Position numbers and translations under genes: made by a program. A stretch of DNA of 64,000 nucleotides from Pseudomonas poae (GTDB taxonomy: Bacteria > Pseudomonadota > Gammaproteobacteria > Pseudomonadales > Pseudomonadaceae), in the NCBI GenBank assembly GCA_004000515.1, contig CP034537.1:2613501-2677500 (forward strand), read 5' to 3'. Under the pieces are notes generated by a model. It worked only from the letters and a program-made list of their open reading frames with translations, was not told the origin of the DNA and searched no databases. The first letter of the stretch is position 1; every line of letters begins with the position of its first letter. Positions 56,280 through 64,000 of the stretch are shown here, one piece after another.

Positions 56280-56767
56280 TGGGCTCTGGCGTTTGGCTGG
56301 GGATTTTCGTAGGTAGAGCATGCGCGTACACCACACCGTTGAAGGTGTGGGTACAGCAGTCGCAAAAGGTTCGCATGCGTTCAGGTGTCAGCTGCGGGTT
56401 TACCTTTTGTAGCAGGCCCGCCTCGTCGACCCATAAGCCGCTGTAGTAAGTGTTGTCATCCGTTCTCACGTATTCCTGTTTGTCGCTTTCGTGGAGCGCG
56501 ACCATCCAGAAGATTGGATCGGGGTGGTCCAGGCGGGCGTTGGCTTCACTGAAAACGGGGTCCCATGGTTGGCCGACCTTGGACAGGAGGAAGCGGTACA
56601 GCGGTGTGTAATCGAAACCGTGGCGATGGTGGCTGTGCATGGAGCTGCGAGTGGATTGTGCGAGTTTTTCTTTTTGGTGTTTCGTTCGTATCGATAGGCG
56701 CGGTAGCTACCGTGGCACACGCCATGGGTGCGGGTGTTGACTGAGCGGTAGAGGGGCGCTTTTTCAT
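56182..56767 (-). CDS. Conserved protein of unknown function, third gene of the E3-type toxin module (two one-base shifts)
   Basis: About 195 residues once two A-run deletions are repaired (ATGAAAAAGCG near the start and ACCAAAAAGAAAAAC about 100 bases on). The repaired start reads MKKAPLYRSVNTRTHGVCHG, basic and Tyr/Arg-rich, then HGFDYTPLYRFLLSKVGQPWDPVFSEA, YVRTDDNTYYSGLWVDEAGLLQKV and CDCCTHTFNG, a Cys/His cluster able to bind metal. The proline-rich last ~45 residues run antisense to the lipoprotein gene and may be spurious. It starts 8 bases after the immunity gene, with GAGG just before. I recall this family from toxin loci but know no function. Confidence 0.72.
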
Positions 56768-56775
56768 GGTTGGCC

Positions 56776-57060
56776 TCATTGATTCTTGGACTGCTTGGGT
56801 GGTGGGGGCCAGGCGCCTTGGTAGCCGAACGATATTTGATAGTCGAACTGGTCGGGTTCAATCATGTGCTGGAAATACGGCTGAATAATCGTTATCCACT
56901 CTGCCATCACGTTGAATACGTCGGCATATATCGCGGTTTCTTCGCCTAAACCCAGTGCTTCAAAAACGCTGTCTGAATCTTCGATATCTGCTGAGTACTC
57001 ATCCGCTTTCAAGTCATTGCTGTGTGTTTCGTACCATCGCAATCTGATTTTCATAACCAT
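56776..57060 (-). CDS. Colicin E3/cloacin-type immunity protein
   Basis: 94 residues of the cloacin immunity family: MKIRLRWYETHSNDLKADEYS, SVFEALGL and VMAEWITIIQPYFQHMIE follow the E3 immunity pattern (e.g. VIAEWVPLLQPYFNH). Acidic, as needed to mask the basic ribonuclease domain. It follows the toxin stop by 15 bases, with AGAGGAAG 7 bases before the ATG; a second Met at codon 3 is possible. Neutralises the toxin in producer cells. Confidence 0.9.
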   Translation of the reverse strand: MVMKIRLRWYETHSNDLKADEYSADIEDSDSVFEALGLGEETAIYADVFNVMAEWITIIQPYFQHMIEPDQFDYQISFGYQGAWPPPPKQSKNQ

Positions 57061-57075
57061 TTTTTGGCTTCCTCT

Positions 57076-58239
57076 CTATCTGTAAATTCTACGTTTTGGG
57101 TCCGCCGGTCCTCGGCGCTCGGCGGTATAAGGATCAAACGCACCGAGGTGTTCCAAGTCACTGTTTCGATAGACTTCCAGCTCACCCTTTTTCGAGTCCC
57201 ACTCAAATATTTTTCGTCCTTTTGCGTCTATCCATCGTTCACGTAAGCCAGCTCCACCCCTTCTTGGTGTCACGGGCCTTTGGGGAATCAGGCCGGGGAA
57301 GCCTGTTATGTCTTCGGCCTTGGGTGCAGGGAAGTAATCATGGTCTGGGTTCTTGAGCCCTTTCCTTGGCTTATTAACCACCACATACAACGGCCGAACG
57401 CCCGACTCCACCGGGAACACCAGAATAAAATCCCGATACTCCGGCGGATAAACCGGGTTCACCAAAATCTGCGCAGCCTTCTCGTTCGGCGGGTAAATCC
57501 AAATCACCGGCGCCTGCGGCGCAGCCTCCAACGCCGGAGTCCCCAGGGTGTCACCCGGATCAACCGCAGGCGTCCAGATCAGCTCTACCCCTTCACCCAA
57601 GTCCGCAACAAACCGATCACCACGGCTTTGGAACTGCACCACATCAATCATCTGCCACTCGGCATTGTTGCCGGTGTAAAACCCATAACCCTTGAGCGTG
57701 CCGTCCTCCAACTGCTCAACCTGCAAACGCATTTGCGAGCGTGCCCGCTGCATTGAGCGCAATTGCTCATCGGTGTAGAGCGCGCTATCGCCCAATGCCG
57801 ATGGCCAGGCCAGCGCCACCAAGCCCGTCAACAATCCACCCACAACCGTCCCGACTGCGGCAGCCGCCGACTCCACCACCGCCGTACGCAAGGCCAATTG
57901 GCCCAGGCCCATGGGCAAGGCGCTGCCGCTGATCTTGCGCAAGGAAACTACGCCCTGATCGTCGACCTCGCGCCCACCCAACAGGCAGAAGTGGCCGTAC
58001 TCCTTAACCAGTTCCAGCGGTACGAAACCAGTGGGGTCAGCGTAGTGGGTGATGCCATCGGGCAGTTGGCAGGGTTTGGTGAAGACGCAGCCGGGAGGCT
58101 TGGCGGGCGTAGTCGTTGGGACAGGGGGAGGGTTGAATAGATGGATGGGTGGCGAGTAAGCCCGCCGCACCGGTTGCGGCGTCAGGATTCGCTGTTTGAG
58201 TTGTTCTTCTTCGGTGAGGGGGTAGGCGCGTTCTGACAT
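57076..58239 (-). CDS. S-pyocin-domain protein with C-terminal colicin E3-type ribonuclease
   Basis: 387 residues. Residues 1-110 are proline-rich with a PGCVFTKPCQLPDG Cys pair and no known receptor domain. A hydrophobic patch (VVESAAAAVGTVVGGLLTGL, 121-140) leads the S-type pyocin (translocation) domain to about 295. Residues 297-387 match the E3 rRNase that cuts 16S rRNA in the decoding site: HDYFPAPKAEDI, GRKIFEWDSKKGELEVY, HLGAFDP and PADPKRR. E3 catalytic Asp510, Glu517 and Arg545 align with Asp348, Glu355 and Arg383, but His513 aligns with Lys351. Compact, with no lysis gene, so contact-dependent or T6SS delivery is possible. Confidence 0.88.
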   Translation of the reverse strand: MSERAYPLTEEEQLKQRILTPQPVRRAYSPPIHLFNPPPVPTTTPAKPPGCVFTKPCQLPDGITHYADPTGFVPLELVKEYGHFCLLGGREVDDQGVVSLRKISGSALPMGLGQLALRTAVVESAAAAVGTVVGGLLTGLVALAWPSALGDSALYTDEQLRSMQRARSQMRLQVEQLEDGTLKGYGFYTGNNAEWQMIDVVQFQSRGDRFVADLGEGVELIWTPAVDPGDTLGTPALEAAPQAPVIWIYPPNEKAAQILVNPVYPPEYRDFILVFPVESGVRPLYVVVNKPRKGLKNPDHDYFPAPKAEDITGFPGLIPQRPVTPRRGGAGLRERWIDAKGRKIFEWDSKKGELEVYRNSDLEHLGAFDPYTAERRGPADPKRRIYR

Positions 58240-58411
58240 GGCGGGCTCACTTCCTTGTGTGGGGGGAGTGAGCCTATGGGCGTGGGGGCAGTGGCCGGAA
58301 TCGGACTTTTTCGATGGTCTCCGTGGGAAAAATCAGCTGGTTTCATCGACGACTGGCACGCGTGGCTGTTGCCTTTCAGTCAGAACTTGCCGGTCTTTTT
58401 TTGCCTATCGG

Positions 58412-58783
58412 TCAACCCAACAGTTGCTTGGAAATCAACCGCGAAATTTCAACAATCGACGTCTTCCCCGTGAATTCAAACCTCACTTTCCCCAACGACG
58501 AAAAGTAAACCTCCAACTCCGAATCCAGATCAAAGGTCCCGGACGTTTCAACCGAATACGCCACGATATTTTTGTACGGCAGCGACGTGAAGTCCTTCTT
58601 GCTGCCGGTAATCCCCTGCACGTTCACCGCGATAATTCGTTTGGTGGTGAACACCACGCCGTCGCGCATGGCCTTGTACGCGTCCACCACTTCTTCGCCG
58701 TCCAGCAGCAGGGCGCTTACGCGTTCGGCGTATTCGTTGTTTTGTTTGAGTTTGAAGAAGCCTTTGTTGTTGAAGTCGATCAT
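58412..58783 (-). CDS. Bacterial PH-domain protein
   Basis: 123 residues. Typical bacterial PH-like pattern: YKAMRDGVVFTTKRIIAVNVQGITGSKKDFTSLPYKNIVAYSVETSGTFDLDSELEVYF, ending in a helix (SIVEISRLISKQLL). No signal peptide. The start MIDFNNKGFF is preferred over a Met 12 codons upstream. It is upstream of the toxin gene on the same strand, 172 bases away; no functional link is shown. Confidence 0.85.
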   Translation of the reverse strand: MIDFNNKGFFKLKQNNEYAERVSALLLDGEEVVDAYKAMRDGVVFTTKRIIAVNVQGITGSKKDFTSLPYKNIVAYSVETSGTFDLDSELEVYFSSLGKVRFEFTGKTSIVEISRLISKQLLG

Positions 58784-58911
58784 GTGTCTGCCTTTTTGGG
58801 TGTATGCCGTTTTGCTCACGGATCTGTATCTAACGCGCGCATTTTGAACGCCCTACCATGGCGACCAACCTTACAACCTTGGCCAGATGTTTCAACAAAC
58901 GGAGCCGAACC

Positions 58912-59546
58912 ATGCCTGAGCTGTCCAGCTGGCTTGCCTATGCGCTGATTTCCCTCGGCATGGTGCTCACGCCCGGCCCGAATATGATCTATCTCATTTC
59001 GCGCTCGATCTGTCAGGGGCGCACGGCCGGGTTGATTTCGCTAGGCGGCGTGGCGCTGGGTTTTTGGTTTATATGCTGTGCGCGGCCTTGGGGATAACGG
59101 CCTTGGTGATGGCGGTGCCGTTTGCGTATGACGCGCTACGTTTCGGGGGCGCGCTGTACCTGATTTACATGGCTTGGCAGGCAGTCAAGCCCGGCGGCCG
59201 TTCACCGTTCCAGGTACGAGACTTGCCAGAGGACAGCCCGCGCAAGCTCTTCACGATGGGCCTTGTGACCAACCTGCTGAACCCCAAGGTGGCGGTGATG
59301 TATTTGTCGTTGCTGCCTCAGTTCATCGATCCGAACGGCCACGGCAGTGTGCTGGCGCAATCGTTGGTGCTGGGCTTTACGCAGATTTTCATCAGCGTGA
59401 GCGTCAACGCGGCGATTGCCACCATGGCGGGCTCCATCGCGGTGTTCTTCGTCACCCGGCCCGGTTGGCAGGTGGTGCAGCGCTGGCTGATGGGCTCTGT
59501 ACTGATGGGGTTGGCGGTGCGGATGGCGGTGGAAGGGCGGCGGTAG
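58912..59546 (+). CDS. LysE/RhtB family exporter (one-base frameshift)
   Basis: 211 residues after repair, six spans. The signature ALISLGMVLTPGPNMIYLISRSICQGRTAGLISLGG lies at the N-terminus. The frame breaks at the T run 59061-59065, which should be six T: GVALGFLVYMLCAALGIT then continues to VTNLLNPKVAVMYLSLLPQF. The start is MPELSSWLAY. Exports amino acids or related metabolites. Confidence 0.9.
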
Positions 59547-59552
59547 GTTGCC

Positions 59553-59881
59553 TTACTGGATGTCTTTCAAGTAATCCTTAAGCGTGGCTAACGGTGCGGG
59601 CAGTTCGTCGAGTTGATCGACGTTCTGCACGCTTGCGGCCAGCCGCTGCAATTCACGCCCTAGCACGGTATCGACGCCGCCCACCGCGACAAGCGCTTGC
59701 CCCACACATTCATCAACTTTCACCAGAATCGCGGCCAGGTCTGCCTGGCGCACCAGCAGGCCAAACACCTCCCTGTCATAGCCCACCATGACCGGGTCAT
59801 CGCGCAAAATCGGGCTGCCGCCGTCCTGCTCATGCACCAACTTAAGTGCAAAAGCGCCACAGCTTCCAGCGTCAACTCCAT
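59553..59881 (-). CDS. Conserved hypothetical protein (one-base frameshift)
   Basis: 109 residues after adding one base at the plus-strand A run 59850-59853; the start then reads MELTLEAVALFALKLVHEQDGG. No signal peptide; the middle is acidic and hydrophobic (FGLLVRQADLAAILVKVDECVGQALVAV). Not recognised. It overlaps nothing and ends 6 bases after the LysE stop, tail to tail. Confidence 0.55.
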
Positions 59882-59953
59882 GGTCTCGGTTCCTCTGCTT
59901 ACGGGGGGAGGGCGATGATCACTGTTCTACAGCGCAAAAAACAACCCCTTGCA

Positions 59954-60075
59954 TCAGCGCTCCAAAATCAACGTCACTCGACGATTAGGGACGTGTTCCT
60001 GGGCGATGGTGTTGTCAATCAGCGTCTGGGGACCGAGATGATGTTGGCGATGTTTGCCCGTTGTAGTGCTTTGCG
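59954..60075 (-). pseudogene. Possible remnant of an OmpA-like C-terminus
   Basis: Reading leftward, a short frame ends DNTIAQEHVPNRRVTLILER then stop, like the final NRRVEI segment of OmpA/MotB domains. Upstream the frame becomes KRKALQRANIANII and then is lost before any start. It looks like a truncated relic rather than a gene. Support is only this short match. Confidence 0.3.
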
Positions 60076-60078
60076 TTT

Positions 60079-60106
60079 CTAATTATTATTGGGAACAATT
60101 CTTATT
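60079..60106. promoter_or_regulatory. Fur-box-like AT-rich element
   Basis: AATTATT and AACAATT form an imperfect inverted repeat about 20 bases long, followed by more A/T, 20-40 bases before the sigma factor start. Iron-starvation sigma genes are normally Fur-controlled; the match to the 19-base consensus is weak. Confidence 0.35.
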
Positions 60107-60119
60107 CGTAGGGCTCCTT

Positions 60120-60654
60120 ATGCCTCCGCTTCCCGAGCCCGTCGCCTCACCCCTCAGCGTTGGCTGCCTCTATAGCGCTCACCATGGCTGGATTCAGCGC
60201 TGGCTCGCCCGAAAGCTCGGCAACGTCAGCGATGCCGCCGAGTTGGCCCATGATGTGTTTGTTCGGCTCTTAACCCATCCCCGTGAATTTGGCAGCGACG
60301 GGCATGCGCGTGCGTATCTCAGTACGTTGTCGCGCAATGTGTGTGGATTTTTTCCGGCGTAAACAGGTAGAGCAAGCGTGGCTTGAGGTGTTGGCGACTC
60401 GGCCGCAGGCGTGTGCACCTTCGGAAGAGCACCGTGCGTTGGTGCTGGAAGCGTTGGTGCATTTGCAGGCGATGCTCGATCGGTTGCCGGCAAAGGTGTC
60501 CGAGGCGTTCTGCCTGGCCCAGATCGACGGCTTGAGTTACCGCGAGATTGCACAGCGCATCGGCGTGAGTGAGCGCACCGTCACCAAATACATCGGCCAA
60601 GCCATGTTCCAGTGCATGGTGCTGGAAGCCGAGTTGGACGGCGCCCTGTCATGA
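60120..60654 (+). CDS. FecI-type ECF sigma factor (two-base frameshift)
   Basis: 178 residues after repair. Region 2: HGWIQRWLARKLGNVSDAAELAHDVFVRLL; region 4: LPAKVSEAFCLAQIDGLSYREIAQRIGVSERTVTKYI. Around 60338-60346 the (TG) repeat is two bases short; restored, the bridge reads LSRNVCVDFFRRKQVEQAWLE, the usual N-x-x-x-D spacing. It starts MPPLPEPV after an AT-rich Fur-like region. It directs transcription of the TonB receptor downstream, under control of the FecR-like protein that overlaps its stop (ATGA). Confidence 0.88.
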
Positions 60655-61615
60655 GCACTCAATCCGGTGGCCTTGACCATGCCACCTTGCAACAAGCTGC
60701 TGACTGGTATGCACGCCTGAGTGCCGAACCCACGGCCTTGCCATTGCATGAGGCGTGGCGCGAATGGCATGCCAGCAGCGAGATCAATCGCCAGGCGTGG
60801 AGCTACGTCGCTCGCGTGGGGCAGCGTTTTGCGCCATTGCAGGTGGATGTGGCAGGTGCCAACAAAACGCTGGAAAACCTGCGGCATTCCCAGCGTTCGC
60901 GGCGGCAGGTGTTGCGCGGGTTGTCGGTTGTCATGGGCGGCGCTTTGCTGGGCTGGGGCAGTTGGCAGCAGCGTTGGTTGCCAGGGGCGTGGAACGCGGA
61001 CTTTCATACGGGGACTGCGGTGTTGGGTGAGCAGCTGTTGGCGGACGGTTCGCGAATCTGGCTTAACAGTGACACGGCACTGGACGTGAATTTCAGCGTC
61101 GGGCTGCGTGAATTGAAACTCTACAAGGGCGAAGTCCTGATCAATACCGGTGGTGACCCTCGACCGTTTGTGGTGGATACCCCGCAAGGTCGCCTGCGAC
61201 CTTTGGGCACGCGGTTCAGCGTACGCGAACAAAATGGCCGCACGCTGCTTAATGTGTATGAAGGCAGCGTGCTGGCGAACTGCGCCGACACTGATCAAGC
61301 CCGAATTGTGCAGGCCGGGCAGGGCGTAGCGTTTGATCGTCAAAGCGTGTCGGCGACGCAGCGTGCGCAACCCGGGCGAGAGGCGTGGGCTAATGGCGTG
61401 CTGATGGCGAACGATATGCGCCTGGGGACTTTATTGGTGAGCTGGCAAGTTATCGCCAGGGGCATTTGGGGATTGATCCGCAGGTGGCCAATCTTCGCGT
61501 GATGGGCACTTATCCCTTGCAGGACACCGATCAGGTGCTGGCCATGTTGGAGCAAGTGCTACCCGTGCGGGTTGAGCGGCGCTTTGCCTGGTGGGTCAAC
61601 GTGGTACCGCGCTGA
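60651..61615 (+). CDS. FecR-type anti-sigma factor (one-base frameshift)
   Basis: 321 residues after repair. The N-terminal DUF4880-like part (QQAADWYARLSAEPTALPLHEAWREWHASS) binds the sigma factor. A single span is near VLRGLSVVMGGALLGWGSW, followed by the FecR periplasmic domain (LLADGSRIWLNSDTALDV; FVVDTPQGRLRPLGTRFSV). The frame slips at 61436-61437, where TTGGTGAGC should have three G; then ELASYRQGHLGIDPQVANLRVMG and ending WWVNVVPR. It signals from the TonB receptor to the sigma factor. Confidence 0.9.
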
Positions 61616-61702
61616 TTTTTTAATCCGTGCTTCCGGTTTTGGATTTTCATTCGAATTAGAGAAGGACAACGGCTTGATGCCTCCTTCGACCGGAACTGTT
61701 TT

Positions 61703-64000
61703 ATGTCCTCATTCTTGCGTAACTCTCCCCAACCGTTGGCCCTGGTAATTGCGTTTGCCTTGGCTGTGCCTGCCAGTCTGAGCCTTGCACCGCTGGCGGC
61801 TGCGGCTGAGCAAACGAGCGTACAGCGCTTCGACCTGCCGTCCGGTGCGCTGGCCGACCAGCTCAACCAGCTCGCCACCCAAGCGGGCATCTACCTGGCG
61901 GGCAATGCCGCGCTCACAGCTGGCAAGACTGGCCCGGCGCTGCATGGCAGCTATACCGTAGACCAGGCGCTGCAGACAGTGCTGGCGGGCAGCGAGTTGA
62001 CAGTGGTGCAGACCGGCGAGGGGCGTTATCAATTGCAGCCTGGGGCGGGCGGAGCCTTGCAACTGGGCGCAGTGTCGATCTCTGGCATGGCGCCGGGGTC
62101 GACCACTGAGGGCACCGGCCTGTACACCACGTATTCGTCCAGCAGTTCGACACGGCTGAACCTGACCCAGAAGGAAACACCGCAGTCGGTCACGGTGATC
62201 ACTCGTCAACGCCTCGACGACCAGAAACTCACCAACCTTACCGAAGTGCTGGAAGCTACGCCGGGCATTACCGTGCTGCGTGTAGGCGTGGGGCGGAGAA
62301 CGATACCTATTGGTCCCGTGGCTTCCAGATCAACAACTTTGAAATCGACGGCGTGCCGACCTCGGCGCGGCTGGATAACACCACTCAGAACACTGCGATG
62401 TATGACCGTGTTGAAGTGGTGCGCGGCGCCACAGGTTTGATTAGCGGTTCAGGTACGCCGTCGGCGACGATCAACTTGATCCGCAAGCGGCCGACTGCCG
62501 AGGCACAAGCCAGCATCACCGGCGAGGCGGGCAGTTGGGATCGCTATGGGACGGGCTTTGATGTGTCGGGGCCATTGAATGACAGCGGCAATATCCGTGG
62601 TCGTCTGGTGGTGGACTATAAGAAGCAGAACTCGTGGGTGGATCGGGTCAACACCGACTCGCAGCTGGTGTACGGGATTTCCGAGTTCGACCTGAGCGAA
62701 GCGACCATGCTCACGGTGGGCTTCAGCTATATCAACAACCAGGTCAACGATCCGCTGCGCACCGGTTTCCCGATGTTCTACAGCAATGGCAACCGCACCA
62801 CCTTTAGCCGTTCCGCCAACAGTGCGCCGGACTGGGCTTATAACGACCGCAAGCAGACCAATATCTTCACCTCCCTCGAGCATCAGTTGGATAACGGCTG
62901 GAGTGGCAAGGTGGAAGTCAGTCATACCCAGAACCAGTTCGATGAGCTGATCAACTATATGAACGGCAGTATTGATCAGGACACGGGGCGGGTGCTTATC
63001 TGTATCCCAATCGTTGGTCGGGCACGCCGCGTCAGAACAACCTCGATGCCTATCTCACCGGGCCATTTAATCTGTTTGGGCGCGAGCATGAGTTGATCGC
63101 CGGCGTGACGATGTCGCGCTACAACGAAAACACGCCGAGCCATGGCGGCTGGTTTGGGAGTTGGACCGGTTACGACGGCACCGTGCCTAACATCTTCAAC
63201 TGGAACGGGAGCGGTGCGAATATTCCGAACACCACGCCCGTGGGCAAGACTCATATTGAAGAAGACCAGTACGCGGCTTATCTCACCTCGCGCTTGCACG
63301 TCACCGACAAGACTTCCGTGATCCTCGGCAGCCGCGTGACAGACTGGAAGCGCAGCAATGAAGTGGTAGCGTTCGCCGACCCAAGCCAGACCACCGAGAA
63401 CAAGGAAACCCGCAACGGTGTATTCCTGCCCTATGCCGGTATCGTTTATGACTTGAGCAGCACCTGGTCGCTGTATGCCAGTTACACCAAGATTTTCAAT
63501 CCGCAGGCCTACGGCATTCAGGACGCGAGCTTCAAGGCATTGGACCCGCAGGAAGGTACGGGTTATGAGGTTGGGGTCAAGGGCAGCTTCAACGACGACA
63601 AACTCAACGCCAGCCTGGCGCTGTTCAAGATTGACCAGGACAACCTGCCGGTGTTTGTCCGCGACCCTGATATCTACCGTGCAGAGCAGGGCACGACCAC
63701 CAAGGGGGTAGAGCTTGAGTTCAACGGTGAACTGAGCGAAGGCTGGCAAGCGTCTGCCGGTTACGCCTACAGCGTGAGCACCAACGCTGAAGACCAGCGC
63801 ATCGTTACCACCAGCCCGCGCCACAGCCTCAAGACCTTCACCACTTATCGCCTGCCGGGTGTGTTCGACAAGGTAACGGTTGGCGGCGGGGTTAACTGGC
63901 AGAGCAAGACCGGGATGGACTTGCATACGTTCGACCAGGGCAGCTATGCGTTGACCAACCTGATGGCGCGGTATGACATCAGTAAAAACCTCAGCGCCAC
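61703..64000 (+). CDS. TonB-dependent siderophore receptor with signalling domain (partial; two one-base shifts)
   Basis: Cut by the window end; about 766 codons are present. Signal peptide to APLAAAAEQ, then an N-terminal STN signalling domain (QRFDLPSGALADQLNQLATQAGIYLAG, ~40-110), a TonB box/plug (TPQSVTVITRQRLDDQ; YDRVEVVRGATGLISGSGTPSATINLIRKRP) and the barrel. One G is missing at 62290-62293 (bridge VLRVGVGAENDTYWSRGFQINNF) and one at 62990-62992 (bridge DTGRGAYLYPNRWSG). Together with the sigma and FecR genes this makes a cell-surface signalling system for a ferric siderophore, probably a pyoverdine or hydroxamate; the ligand is not readable. Confidence 0.9.

Noticed and set aside
62290..62992. 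Phase variation of the TonB receptor through G runs
   Set aside because: The runs are short (three to five bases) and similar slips occur in housekeeping genes across the window, so sequence error explains them better.

Overview
The window is bacterial, GC-rich and gene-dense, and looks like a chromosome segment of a fluorescent Pseudomonas (P. fluorescens group). The evidence is the dispersed Pseudomonas REP/REPIN hairpins, a complete cyoABCDE operon, bphO-bphP, folE-folX-folM, a DUF1302/DUF1329/LuxR cluster, a short LOV photoreceptor and an S-pyocin-type toxin. No tRNA, rRNA, CRISPR array, insertion sequence or prophage was seen. The species call is inferred from gene content only.

Layout: 0-4.6 kb holds the tail of a glutathione peroxidase, an Old Yellow Enzyme, a GT4 glycosyltransferase, cysZ and trxB. 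4.7-7.1 kb is a leftward pterin operon (folM-folE-folX-DUF1244-hopJ). 7.1-10.6 kb is a probable light/redox sensing patch (monooxygenase-like protein, MerR/LitR-like regulator, PilZ protein, short LOV protein, flavodoxin). 10.6-12.6 kb is a LysR regulator with lrgA/lrgB-like genes. 12.8-22 kb is a lipid- or ester-related set (class II aldolase, MEST-like hydrolase, SDR, DUF1302, DUF1329, MalT-like LuxR regulator), followed by an AraC regulator and a DMT exporter. 24-26.8 kb is norR and hmp, divergent, with three NorR boxes between them. 27-33.2 kb is dsbB and cyoABCDE. 33-37.4 kb has two uncharacterised proteins, a YefM/YoeB toxin-antitoxin pair and a pentaheme cytochrome fusion. 37-43.8 kb has a GabT-like aminotransferase, a LysR regulator, an AapJ-like binding protein, a diguanylate cyclase and a PhoD-like protein. 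44-47.4 kb is a response regulator, heme oxygenase and bacteriophytochrome. 47.5-55.4 kb has a Coq7-like protein, an unusual cytochrome c, an LTA-synthase-like sulfatase, a membrane protein, a sialidase-like protein and cytochrome b561/PepSY, divergent from a two-component system. 56-58.2 kb is a colicin-E3-like ribonuclease toxin, its cloacin-type immunity protein and a third conserved protein. The end of the window is a FecI-FecR-TonB receptor iron system cut by the window edge.

Reading this window needs frame correction. Twenty-two genes carry a total of 27 one-step indels (24 losses, 3 gains), nearly all within mononucleotide runs, and in each case a single correction restores a full-length family member. 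Several hit housekeeping genes (trxB, cyoB, folM, hmp), so draft-sequence error is more likely than mass gene decay. I give the full repaired extents and the site of each indel.

Most promising for novelty: the three-gene E3-type toxin module, whose toxin has Lys where E3 has its catalytic His; the pentaheme cytochrome joining a dehydrogenase-type triheme subunit to a TsdA-like diheme domain; a cytochrome c with a one-cysteine FGGCH heme motif; and two genes whose last codons are supplied by REP repeats.
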